From the NCBI GenBank assembly GCA_013824165.1, contig PNNH01000076.1, positions 1 to 64,000 of the forward strand: a stretch of 64,000 nucleotides of DNA. Reading direction: 5' to 3'. Below, one piece after another: positions 7,798 through 15,159 of the stretch. The DNA comes from Methylibium sp. (GTDB taxonomy: Bacteria; Pseudomonadota; Gammaproteobacteria; Burkholderiales; Burkholderiaceae_C). The position numbers and the translations under genes were made by a program. Below the pieces are notes generated by a model. The model was given only the letters and a program-made list of their open reading frames with translations. It was not told the DNA's origin and made no database searches. Each line of letters begins with the position of its first letter. The stretch's first letter is position 1.

Positions 7798-9342
7798 ATG
7801 AATTTCAGCAATCTCGGTTTGGCTCGCAAGCTGTCAGGCGCCATCGCGCTGCTGCTCTTGGCCATGCTGCTGGTCGGCAGCTTCACGCTGTATCGCGGGC
7901 AAGTCATCAGCACCCGTGCCAATGAGACTGTGGCGCTGTCGCAGGACCTGATCCGCCAGTCGGTGAAGTGGCGCGGCATGACCGACACCGCCGTTACGCG
8001 CAGCATGGCGGCCACCGTCAGCAAGGACCCCAAGGTGGGGGAGTTCTTCAAGGAAGCGATTGCCACCGACACGCCGCGCGTGCAGGCCTTGCGCGCCGAG
8101 ATCACCAAGCGCGCCCAGACCCCAGAGGACCAGGCGCTGCTGAAGGACATCACGGACCGCGGACGCCTGCTGCTCGAAGCCAGCAAGAAGGCGCGCGAGA
8201 CCGGCGAGGCCGGCAATCTCGAAGGCGCACATGCCATCGTCGTCAACGAGTACGTGCCCGCAGTGAAGCGCTACTTGGAAGGTATCGACAGCTTCGTCGA
8301 ACTGCAGGAACGCAAGGCCGCGCAGGCGACGGCCGAAGCCGCATCGGCCCGCACCGGCCTGATGTGGGTGGGCGGCATCGGCGCGCTGCTGGTGGTGGGC
8401 GTGGGTCTGCTGATCACCTGGCTGCTGGTGCGCTCCATCGTCACGCCGCTGAACGTGGCCGTACGCGTGGCCGAAGCGGTGGCGTCGGGCGATCTCAGCT
8501 CGGACATCCATGTGCGCAGCGGCGATGAGACCGGCCAGCTGATGGCTGCGCTCAAGCGCATGAATGACAGTCTGGTCAGCATCGTCGGCCAGGTGCGCGC
8601 CAGCAGCGATTCGATCGCCACCGGCACCGCCGAAATCGCGGCCGGCAACGCCAACCTGAGCCAGCGCACCGAAGAGCAGGCCGCCAATCTCGAACAGACG
8701 GCCGCCTCGATGGAAGAGCTGACGGCCACCGTCAAGCAGAACGCCGAGACCGCACGCAATGCCACCGAGCTGGCGCGCAGCGCCTCGGGCGTTGCCGCGC
8801 AGGGCGGCCAGGTGGTGAATCAGGTGGTCGGCACGATGGAGCAGATCAGCGCCTCCTCGCGCAAGATCTCCGACATCATCGGCGTGATCGACGGCATCGC
8901 CTTCCAGACCAATATCCTGGCGCTGAACGCTGCGGTCGAAGCCGCACGCGCCGGCGAACAGGGCCGCGGCTTCGCGGTGGTGGCCGGCGAGGTGCGCACG
9001 CTGGCGCAGCGCAGCGCGCAGGCGGCACGCGAGATCAAGAGCCTGATCGGTGACAGTGTCTCCAAGGTCGAGGCCGGCAGTGCGCTGGCCTCGCAGGCCG
9101 GCCGCACCATGACCGACATCGTCGACCAGGTGCAGCGCGTCTCAACCCTGATCAACGAGATCAGCGCCGCCAGTGCCGAGCAGAGCCAGGGCATCGACCA
9201 GGTCGGCACCGCCGTGGCCCAGCTGGACCAGGTGACCCAGCAGAACGCCGCGCTGGTGGAGGAAAGCGCGGCCGCGGCCGAGAGCCTCAAGCATCAGGCC
9301 GGGCGCATGAGCGAAGTGGTCTCCGTGTTCCAGCTGCGCTGA
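7798..9342 (+). CDS. Methyl-accepting chemotaxis protein
   Basis: A 514-residue chemoreceptor. It has a membrane helix near residues 12-32, a periplasmic four-helix-bundle-like domain, and a second helix near 187-210 ([20 protein letters not shown]). HAMP follows, then a methyl-accepting domain with the hairpin tip ([20 protein letters not shown]) that contacts CheA/CheW. No CheR-tethering pentapeptide is seen at the C-terminus, which ends VFQLR. Start 7798 was chosen over 7792 and 7747 because AAGGAG at 7784-7789 lies eight bases before it. No chemotaxis kinase genes are nearby. A poor sigma-28-like GCCGATCA (7639-7646) lies upstream. Confidence 0.9.
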   Translation: MNFSNLGLARKLSGAIALLLLAMLLVGSFTLYRGQVISTRANETVALSQDLIRQSVKWRGMTDTAVTRSMAATVSKDPKVGEFFKEAIATDTPRVQALRAEITKRAQTPEDQALLKDITDRGRLLLEASKKARETGEAGNLEGAHAIVVNEYVPAVKRYLEGIDSFVELQERKAAQATAEAASARTGLMWVGGIGALLVVGVGLLITWLLVRSIVTPLNVAVRVAEAVASGDLSSDIHVRSGDETGQLMAALKRMNDSLVSIVGQVRASSDSIATGTAEIAAGNANLSQRTEEQAANLEQTAASMEELTATVKQNAETARNATELARSASGVAAQGGQVVNQVVGTMEQISASSRKISDIIGVIDGIAFQTNILALNAAVEAARAGEQGRGFAVVAGEVRTLAQRSAQAAREIKSLIGDSVSKVEAGSALASQAGRTMTDIVDQVQRVSTLINEISAASAEQSQGIDQVGTAVAQLDQVTQQNAALVEESAAAAESLKHQAGRMSEVVSVFQLR

Positions 9343-9348
9343 GAAACC

Positions 9349-9390
9349 CCAGGGCAGCGCAGGCCGCAAGGCCTGACTACACTGCCCTGG
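9349..9390 (+). repeat. Two-tier hairpin ending one base before the selO start
   Basis: CCAGGGCAG (9349-9357) pairs with CTGCCCTGG (9382-9390), and inside it AGGCC (9361-9365) pairs with GGCCT (9370-9374) around GCAA. The right arm ends directly at the selO ATG. It is close to the chemoreceptor stop codon, so it may end that transcript (without a T run), influence selO translation, or both. Confidence 0.6.
9378..9383 (+). promoter_or_regulatory. Probable -10 box of selO (leaderless)
   Basis: TACACT ends seven bases before the selO ATG, so a transcript from it would start at or within a base or two of the start codon. No Shine-Dalgarno sequence lies between. No good -35 box is visible. Confidence 0.4.
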
Positions 9391-10887
9391 ATGAATGCGC
9401 CCCAGCCCCTGACGACGGCAGGCCCCTGCCCTGACGACGCGTGGCTCAACCGCTTTGCCGCGCTGGGCCCGGCCTTCCACACCGAACTGCCGCCCAGCGG
9501 CCTGCCTGATCCGCATTGGGTGGCGCGCAGCGCCGCCTGCGCCGAACAATTGGGCTGGGCGGATGACTGGTGGCAGCAGGACGGCACGCTGGCCGTCCTG
9601 GCCGGCAACGCGCTGTGGCCGGGCATGCGCCCCGTTGCCACCGTCTACAGCGGCCACCAGTTTGGTGCCTGGGCCGGCCAACTGGGCGACGGCCGCGCCC
9701 ATCTGCTCGGCGAGCTTCAGACCGCGGACGGGCGCAGCTTCGAGATCCAACTCAAGGGCGCTGGACTGACGCCCTACTCCCGCATGGGGGATGGCCGCGC
9801 GGTGCTGCGCTCATCGACCCGCGAGTTCCTGTGCTCCGAGGCGATGGCCGCGCTGTGCATCCCGACCACGCGCGCGCTCGCCATCGCCGGCTCGGCGCTG
9901 CCAGTGCGCCGCGAGACGATAGAAAGCGCCGCCGTCGTCGCACGCACGGCGCCCAGCTTCATGCGCTTCGGGCACTTCGAGCATTTCGCGCACAGCGACC
10001 AGCACGAGGCCCTGCGCGAGTTGGCGGACTTTTTCATCGCCACCCAGGCGCCTGAATGCCTGGATGCGCCGCAGCCGGTAGTCGCGCTGCTAGAACGCGT
10101 GGCCCGCCAGACCGCCGAGCTGCTGGCGCAGTGGCAGGCGGTGGGTTTCTGCCACGGCGTGATGAACACCGACAACATGTCCATGCTGGGCCTGACGCTG
10201 GACTACGGGCCTTTCGGCTTCCTGGACGGCTTCGACCCCGGCCACATCTGCAACCACACCGACCGCCAGGGCCGCTACGCCTATGCGCGCCAGCCCAATG
10301 TGGCGTTCTGGAACCTGCATGCGCTGGCCCAGGCCCTGCTGCCGCTGATGCCCGGCGAGCGCGAAGCGGCCGGCGAGCAACTGCTCGGCGCGCTAGAGGT
10401 CTATCGCCAGGCCTTCCCTGACGCGCTGCTGGCCCGCATGCGCGCCAAGCTCGGGCTCAGCCTGCCCCAGGACGAGGACCGCGCGTTGGTCGACGACTGG
10501 CTGCGCCTGCTGGCCGCGCATCGGGTGGACTACACCATCGCCAACCGGCGCCTCGCCCGCCATGCCTCGGACGGCGGCGCGCTGCGCGACCTGTTCCTCG
10601 ACCGCCCGGGGTTCGACGCCTGGTTCGAGCGCTACCAGGCCCGGCTCGCGGCCGAGCCGCGGCCGGCGCAAGAACGCGAGGCTGCGATGCTGGCCAGCAA
10701 CCCGGCCGTGGTGCTGCGCAACCATCTGGCCGAGGGCGCGATACGGCGAGCCCAGGCCGGTGACTTCAGCGAGGTGCAGCGCCTGCTGGCCGTGCTGCAA
10801 CGCCCCTTCGACGAACCGGCGCTGGCCTCGGACGCCGGCTTTCCGCCCGACTGGGCCCAACATCTGGAAGTGTCCTGTTCATCATGA
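9391..10887 (+). CDS. selO: Protein adenylyltransferase SelO (YdiU family)
   Basis: A 498-residue pseudokinase-fold enzyme that transfers AMP from ATP to Ser/Thr/Tyr of target proteins, linked to redox stress in the family. Seen: [20 protein letters not shown], then [26 protein letters not shown] (in pieces), the [12 protein letters not shown] and [14 protein letters not shown] metal/nucleotide motifs, and the conserved C-terminal CSS. The family's Cys (selenocysteine in vertebrates) is at that position. It overlaps msrB by four bases (ATGA), so the two are translationally coupled. There is no Shine-Dalgarno sequence before the ATG. Confidence 0.93.
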   Translation: MNAPQPLTTAGPCPDDAWLNRFAALGPAFHTELPPSGLPDPHWVARSAACAEQLGWADDWWQQDGTLAVLAGNALWPGMRPVATVYSGHQFGAWAGQLGDGRAHLLGELQTADGRSFEIQLKGAGLTPYSRMGDGRAVLRSSTREFLCSEAMAALCIPTTRALAIAGSALPVRRETIESAAVVARTAPSFMRFGHFEHFAHSDQHEALRELADFFIATQAPECLDAPQPVVALLERVARQTAELLAQWQAVGFCHGVMNTDNMSMLGLTLDYGPFGFLDGFDPGHICNHTDRQGRYAYARQPNVAFWNLHALAQALLPLMPGEREAAGEQLLGALEVYRQAFPDALLARMRAKLGLSLPQDEDRALVDDWLRLLAAHRVDYTIANRRLARHASDGGALRDLFLDRPGFDAWFERYQARLAAEPRPAQEREAAMLASNPAVVLRNHLAEGAIRRAQAGDFSEVQRLLAVLQRPFDEPALASDAGFPPDWAQHLEVSCSS

Positions 10888-11303
10888 GCGACTCCACCCC
10901 TGACGACCGCGACTATCCCGTCCAGAAGAGCGATGCCGAGTGGCGCGCCCAGCTCGACCCGATGCAGTATCAGGTGGCGCGCCACGCCGCCACCGAACGC
11001 GCCTTCACCGGCAAGTACTGGGACCACTGGGACCAAGGCCACTACAACTGCGTGGGCTGCGGCACACCGCTGTTTGAAGCACAGACCAAGTTCGACGCCG
11101 GCTGCGGCTGGCCCAGCTACTGGGCGCCTGTGAACGGCGAAGTCGTCGAACGCGTGGTGGACGAAAGCCACGGCATGGTGCGCGTCGAAGTGCGCTGCAA
11201 CAACTGCGGCTCGCACCTGGGCCATGTCTTCCCCGATGGACCGGAGCCGACCGGCGAGCGCTTTTGCATCAACTCTGCCGCGATAGACTTCGCGCCTGAC
11301 TGA
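10884..11303 (+). CDS. msrB: Peptide methionine-(R)-S-oxide reductase MsrB
   Basis: A 139-residue repair enzyme that reduces methionine-R-sulfoxide in proteins. It carries the zinc cysteine pairs (CVGC near residue 57 and CNNC near 105), the fold motif GCGWPSYW, and the catalytic-cysteine motif [11 protein letters not shown] near the C-terminus. It starts inside the end of selO, so both oxidative-damage-linked genes are made together. Length and motifs are typical; no signal peptide, hence cytoplasmic. Confidence 0.96.
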   Translation: MSDSTPDDRDYPVQKSDAEWRAQLDPMQYQVARHAATERAFTGKYWDHWDQGHYNCVGCGTPLFEAQTKFDAGCGWPSYWAPVNGEVVERVVDESHGMVRVEVRCNNCGSHLGHVFPDGPEPTGERFCINSAAIDFAPD

Positions 11304-11372
11304 GCCCCCTTTTCCCGCCTGAACCTGCTCGGGTTTGCGTGGCGCGGCGCAGCGCCACACCCCAGCCATCCC

Positions 11373-12017
11373 ATGAAAATTCTCCTGGACTTCCTGCCGC
11401 TGATCCTGTTCTTCGGCACCTTCAAGTTCGCCGAATCGCGCCAGGAAGCTGCCGCCCAGTTCGCCACCCAGCATTTCGGTTTCCTGGTCGCCAGCGGGCA
11501 TGTCAACGCCACTGTCGCGCCGGTGCTGCTGGCCACGCTGGTGGTGATGGCTGCTACCTTGATCCAGGCCCTTGTGCTGAAGCTGCGCGGCCAGAAGATT
11601 GACCTGATGCTGTGGATCAGCCTGGCGCTGGTCGTCGTGCTGGGTGCCGCCACCGTGTGGTTCCAGAACGAGACCTTCATCAAGTGGAAGCCCAGCGGCC
11701 TGTACTGGGCGATGGCGCTGGTGTTCTTCCTCAGCCCGCTGCTTTTCGGCAAGAACCTGCTGAAGTCCATGCTGGGCAAGGACCTGGAGTTGCCGGATTT
11801 TGTCTGGCGCCGCCTGAACCTGGCCTGGGTGCTGTTCTTTGCCGCGATGGGCGTGCTCAATCTCTACGTGGCCTACAACTTCTCCACCTCCACCTGGGCC
11901 AACTTCAAGGTCTTCGGCGCCACTGGCCTGATGCTGCTGTTCACGCTCGGCCAGGGCCTCTACATGAGCCGCTTCCTCAGCGACGAGGAAGCTGACGACA
12001 AGGACAAACAACCATGA
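11373..12017 (+). CDS. yciB: Inner-membrane septation protein YciB/IspZ
   Basis: A 214-residue polytopic membrane protein that begins MKILLDFLPLILFFGTFK, the family start. It contains WFQNETFIKWKPSGLYW and FSTSTWANFKVFGATGL, both conserved in intracellular septation protein A/YciB, with five or six hydrophobic segments. E. coli YciB affects envelope integrity and links to divisome and elongation proteins. Its TGA overlaps the start codon of the bolA gene. Confidence 0.9.
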   Translation: MKILLDFLPLILFFGTFKFAESRQEAAAQFATQHFGFLVASGHVNATVAPVLLATLVVMAATLIQALVLKLRGQKIDLMLWISLALVVVLGAATVWFQNETFIKWKPSGLYWAMALVFFLSPLLFGKNLLKSMLGKDLELPDFVWRRLNLAWVLFFAAMGVLNLYVAYNFSTSTWANFKVFGATGLMLLFTLGQGLYMSRFLSDEEADDKDKQP

Positions 12018-12286
12018 CGCCGCGCGCCTCAATGCAAGAGATGGAGCAGCGCCTGCGCGCCGCACTGGAGCCCAGCGTGCTCGAACTGCACGACGACAGC
12101 GCCAGCCATGCCGGCCACGCCGGCGCTCGCGAAGGCGGGCACTACCAGCTGCGCATCGTCAGCCCGCGCTTCGCTGGCCTTGGCCGGGTGGCAAGACACC
12201 GCCTCGTATATGATTCCCTCGCAGAGTTGATGCAGCATGGCATCCACGCGCTGGCCATTGATGCACGCGCGCCGGACGAAAGCTGA
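12014..12286 (+). CDS. BolA-family protein
   Basis: A 90-residue BolA/YrbA-type protein: the HYQLRIVSPRFAGLGRVARHRLVYDSLAELM region holds the family's beta-sheet, conserved RHRLVY and helix. Such proteins bind monothiol glutaredoxins and 2Fe-2S clusters, and some bind DNA. The ATG overlaps the yciB stop (ATGA). An alternative start at 12032 would shorten it by six residues. A strong terminator follows 15 bases after the stop. Confidence 0.87.
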   Translation: MTPRASMQEMEQRLRAALEPSVLELHDDSASHAGHAGAREGGHYQLRIVSPRFAGLGRVARHRLVYDSLAELMQHGIHALAIDARAPDES

Positions 12287-12301
12287 AGCACTCCGCAAAC
12301 C

Positions 12302-12322
12302 GCGCCTACCGGCGCTTTTTTT
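12302..12322 (+). terminator. Rho-independent terminator after bolA-like gene
   Basis: GCGCC (12302-12306) pairs with GGCGC (12311-12315) around TACC and is followed by seven T. It ends the selO-msrB-yciB-bolA operon just before the parvulin gene. Confidence 0.8.
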
Positions 12323-12342
12323 CATTCATTGCGTACATATCC

Positions 12343-13146
12343 ATGAAGAAGCTCGTGCTCGCCGCGGCCATCGCGGCCCTGACCGCAACGCTTGTGCCCG
12401 TGACGGCCAGCGCACAGAACATCGCCATCGTCAATGGCAAGGCCGTGCCCAAGGCGCGCGCCGATCTGCTGATCAACCAGGTCGTCAAGAGCGGCCAGCA
12501 GCAGAAGACGCCTGAACTCGAAGCGCAGGTTCGCGACGAGGTCGTGCTGCGCGAGATCTTCATGCAGGAAGCCGAGAAGCGCGGCATTCCGGCCAGCGCC
12601 GACTTCAAGGCCCAGATGGAACTGGCCCGCCAGTCCATCATGATCCGCGAGCTGTTCGCCGACTTCGCCAAGAAGAATCCGGTCACTGACGCTGAAGCCC
12701 AGGCCGAGTACGACAAGTTCAAGGCCCAGAACAGCGGCACCGAATACCGTGCCCGCCACATCCTGGTCGAGAAGGAAGAAGACGCCAAGGCGCTGATCAA
12801 GCAGCTCAACGGCGGCGCCAAGTTCGAGGAACTGGCCTCCAAGAACTCCAAGGACCCCGGCTCTGCAGCCAACGGCGGCGATCTGGACTTCGCCAATGCC
12901 AACAGCTACGTGCCCGAGTTCAGCAAGGCCATGGTCGCGCTGAAGAAGGGCGAGATGACCCAAGACCCGGTCAAGTCGCAATTCGGTTTCCACATCATCA
13001 AGCTGGAAGACACGCGCGAAGCGCAGTTTCCCGCTTTCGCCGATGTGAAGGCCCAGATCGTGCAGCGCCTGAACCAGCAAAAGACGGCTGACTTCCAGCA
13101 AGAGCTGAAGACCAAGGCCAAGACCGACTACAAGTTCGCGCGCTGA
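12343..13146 (+). CDS. Periplasmic parvulin-type peptidyl-prolyl isomerase
   Basis: A 267-residue exported foldase. Signal peptide MKKLVLAAAIAALTATLVP... with cleavage after ASA. Residues about 30-125 form a SurA/PrsA-like N-domain, and residues 130-230 a PpiC rotamase domain (YRARHILVEKEEDAKALI, FEELASKNSKDPGSAANGGDL, KSQFGFHIIKLED). It catalyses cis-trans isomerisation of prolyl bonds in secreted proteins. It stands alone between two terminators. Confidence 0.92.
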   Translation: MKKLVLAAAIAALTATLVPVTASAQNIAIVNGKAVPKARADLLINQVVKSGQQQKTPELEAQVRDEVVLREIFMQEAEKRGIPASADFKAQMELARQSIMIRELFADFAKKNPVTDAEAQAEYDKFKAQNSGTEYRARHILVEKEEDAKALIKQLNGGAKFEELASKNSKDPGSAANGGDLDFANANSYVPEFSKAMVALKKGEMTQDPVKSQFGFHIIKLEDTREAQFPAFADVKAQIVQRLNQQKTADFQQELKTKAKTDYKFAR

Positions 13147-13172
13147 TCCGCACGCGCCTGAGCCGGCAAGCA

Positions 13173-13209
13173 GCCCGCGCCACGCCCTTCCGCGTGCGCG
13201 GGCTTTTTT
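13173..13209 (+). terminator. Rho-independent terminator after parvulin gene
   Basis: A long stem, GCCCGCG(C)CACGC against GCGTGCGCGGGC with one bulge, is followed by six T at 13204-13209. Confidence 0.85.
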
Positions 13210-13237
13210 CCACCTGAACGACTCTGCGTCCTCCCCT

Positions 13238-13807
13238 GTGCCCGCCACCCGCCTTGCCAGAAGACTGCTGCCCCACCCCGACACGCTCGCCCAGACACCC
13301 GGCCTGCGCTGGCTGGGCCGCTATCTGGCGCCGCGCCCCTGGCTGTGGGTGGCGCACCGCCGCCGTGTCGCGATGGGAGTAGCCGTCGGCCTAGCGATCG
13401 GCGTGATTCCGCTGCCCACCCAGATGCTGGTGGCCGCCGTCTTTGCCATCGTGTTCCGCGCCAATGTGGCGGCGGCGGTAGCGGCCACCTGGCTGACCAA
13501 CCCCTTCACGCTGGTGCCGATCTGGAGCCTTGCCATCTATCTGGGCCGCATGGCATCAGGCCACCAGGGGCCGATTGCCACGCCCGAGATGCTGGACATC
13601 GCCTGGGCTCAGCCGGCCACCTGGGGGCCTTCGCTATGGGCGTGGGTGCAGGCGCTGGGCCATCCGCTGCTGGTAGGCCTGCCGCTGGCCGGGCTGGTGC
13701 TGGGCGCTGCCGCCTATGCAGTGGTCTATATCGGCTGGTGGGCGGTGATCCGCGGCGAACGCCTACGCCGGTTGCGCCAGCGCAGCCGGCGCGGTGATCT
13801 CGCTTAG
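13238..13807 (+). CDS. DUF2062 membrane protein
   Basis: A 189-residue protein, read from a GTG at 13238. It contains RRRVAMGVAVGLAIGVIPLPTQM and VAATWLTNPFTLVPIWSLAIYLG, the signature of DUF2062 proteins (small inner-membrane proteins of unknown role). There are three or four hydrophobic segments and a basic C-terminus. Its 3' end overlaps the converging ABC ATPase gene by 45 bases. The GTG start is not supported by a clear Shine-Dalgarno sequence. Confidence 0.8.
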   Translation: MPATRLARRLLPHPDTLAQTPGLRWLGRYLAPRPWLWVAHRRRVAMGVAVGLAIGVIPLPTQMLVAAVFAIVFRANVAAAVAATWLTNPFTLVPIWSLAIYLGRMASGHQGPIATPEMLDIAWAQPATWGPSLWAWVQALGHPLLVGLPLAGLVLGAAAYAVVYIGWWAVIRGERLRRLRQRSRRGDLA

Positions 13808-14482
13808 CCGGCCGGCCTCGATGCGCAGCTGACGCTGGCAGCGCTGCGCGATGGCCGGGTCGTGCGTCACCAGCACCAAGGTCGTGCCAGCCTCGCGGTT
13901 GAGCTCGAACATCAAGTCCATCACCGCGGCGCCGGTGGCAAAATCCAGGCTACCGGTCGGCTCATCGGCCAGCAGCAAAGCCGGGCGCTGCACAAAGGCG
14001 CGCGCCAAGGCCACGCGCTGCTGCTCGCCGCCCGACAGCACTCGCGGGTAGTGACGCAGGCGCTCGCCCAAGCCCACCCGCTCCAGCATGGCCTGCGCCA
14101 GTGCGCGCGCATCACGCTCGCCGCGCAACTCCAGCGGCAGCATGACGTTCTCCAGCGCGGTCAGATTGGCCAGCAGCTGGAAGCTCTGGAACACAAAGCC
14201 CACATGCTGGGCGCGCAAGGCAGCGCGCTGGTCCTCATTGAGATCGAACAAGGCCTGGCCAGCCAGCTTGACGCTGCCGCTGCTAGGCGTGTCCAGGCCC
14301 GCAAGAATGGCCAGCAGCGTGCTCTTGCCCGAACCCGAAGCCCCCACAACTGCCACCGATTCGCGCGGCGCCAGCGTGAAGGAGACTTCATGCAGTATCG
14401 TCAACAGCCCCGACGCGTCCTGCACCTGCTTGGTCACGCGCTCGACTTCGATAATGGGCTTCTGGTCAATGGATGCGGACAT
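13763..14482 (-). CDS. ybbA: LolD/YbbA-type ABC transporter ATPase
   Basis: A 239-residue ATPase with Walker A (GASGSGKST), Q-loop (FVFQSFQLLANLTALENVMLPLEL), signature (LSGGEQQRVALARA) and Walker B (LLADEPTGSLD). The FxFQSFxLLxxLTAxENVxLPLEL pattern marks the MacB/LolD/YbbA subfamily. The divergent tesA gene is its neighbour, as for E. coli ybbA-tesA. The permease (ybbP) normally following is absent here: a converging DUF2062 gene takes its place. Start ATG 14482 was chosen from the family N-terminus; longer frames would overrun tesA. Confidence 0.82.
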   Translation of the reverse strand: MSASIDQKPIIEVERVTKQVQDASGLLTILHEVSFTLAPRESVAVVGASGSGKSTLLAILAGLDTPSSGSVKLAGQALFDLNEDQRAALRAQHVGFVFQSFQLLANLTALENVMLPLELRGERDARALAQAMLERVGLGERLRHYPRVLSGGEQQRVALARAFVQRPALLLADEPTGSLDFATGAAVMDLMFELNREAGTTLVLVTHDPAIAQRCQRQLRIEAGRLSEITAPAALAQPA

Positions 14483-15143
14483 GAAGAGACGGCTTGGACA
14501 AATCAAGCGACGTGATTGGATGCGGGACTGTAGCCTGCTGGCTCTATCCCTGGTGGTGCCGGGTCTTGCCCCGGCACAAACGGGCAAGCCGCGCCGTATC
14601 GTGGTGCTCGGCGACAGCCTCTCGGCCGAATACGGCATTGCACGCGGCAGCGGCTGGGTGGCGCTGCTGGAGCAGCGGCTGAAGACGCGCAAGCTGGCCG
14701 CCGAGGTCATCAATGCCAGCATCAGCGGCGACACCACCTCGGGCGGGCGCTCGCGCCTGCCCGCCGTGCTGACGCGGCACAAGCCCACGCATCTGATCAT
14801 CGAGCTGGGCGGCAATGACGCGCTGCGCGGTCTGGCGCTGGACATGACGCGCGACAACCTGCGCGCCATGGTCCGCGCCGGCAAGGCCGCCGGCGCCAAG
14901 GTGCTGCTGGTGGGCATGCAGGTGCCGCCCAACTACGGACCGAGCTACGGGCGCGACTTCTTCGCACTGTTCGGCCAGGTGGCCCGCGAGGAGAAGACGG
15001 CCCTAACTCCCTTCCTGCTGGCTGGCGTGGCCGACCGCGCTGATGCCGAGGCGTGGTTCCAGCCCGACCGCATCCACCCGCTGGCCAAGGCGCACCCGCT
15101 GATGCTGGATCAGGTCTGGGCCGGGCTCGAGCCCCTGCTCTAA
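14481..15143 (+). CDS. tesA: GDSL-type arylesterase/lysophospholipase TesA
   Basis: A 220-residue SGNH hydrolase of the TesA type. Catalytic Ser in VVLGDSLSAEYG, oxyanion Gly in NASISGDTTSGG, Asn in ELGGNDALRG, Asp/His in PDRIHPLAKAH. It hydrolyses thioesters and short esters in the periplasm. The N-terminus carries KRRDWMRDCSLLALSLVVPG, a hydrophobic export signal with a twin-arginine-like pair. Starts at 14469, 14481 and 14520 are all possible; 14481 overlaps the divergent ybbA start by two bases. Confidence 0.88.
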   Translation: MKRRLGQIKRRDWMRDCSLLALSLVVPGLAPAQTGKPRRIVVLGDSLSAEYGIARGSGWVALLEQRLKTRKLAAEVINASISGDTTSGGRSRLPAVLTRHKPTHLIIELGGNDALRGLALDMTRDNLRAMVRAGKAAGAKVLLVGMQVPPNYGPSYGRDFFALFGQVAREEKTALTPFLLAGVADRADAEAWFQPDRIHPLAKAHPLMLDQVWAGLEPLL

Positions 15144-15159
15144 ACGCCGGCCCTGCCGC

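Noticed and set aside
13238-13240. ATG start for the DUF2062 protein
   Set aside because: No in-frame ATG lies at a suitable place; the GTG gives the family N-terminus.
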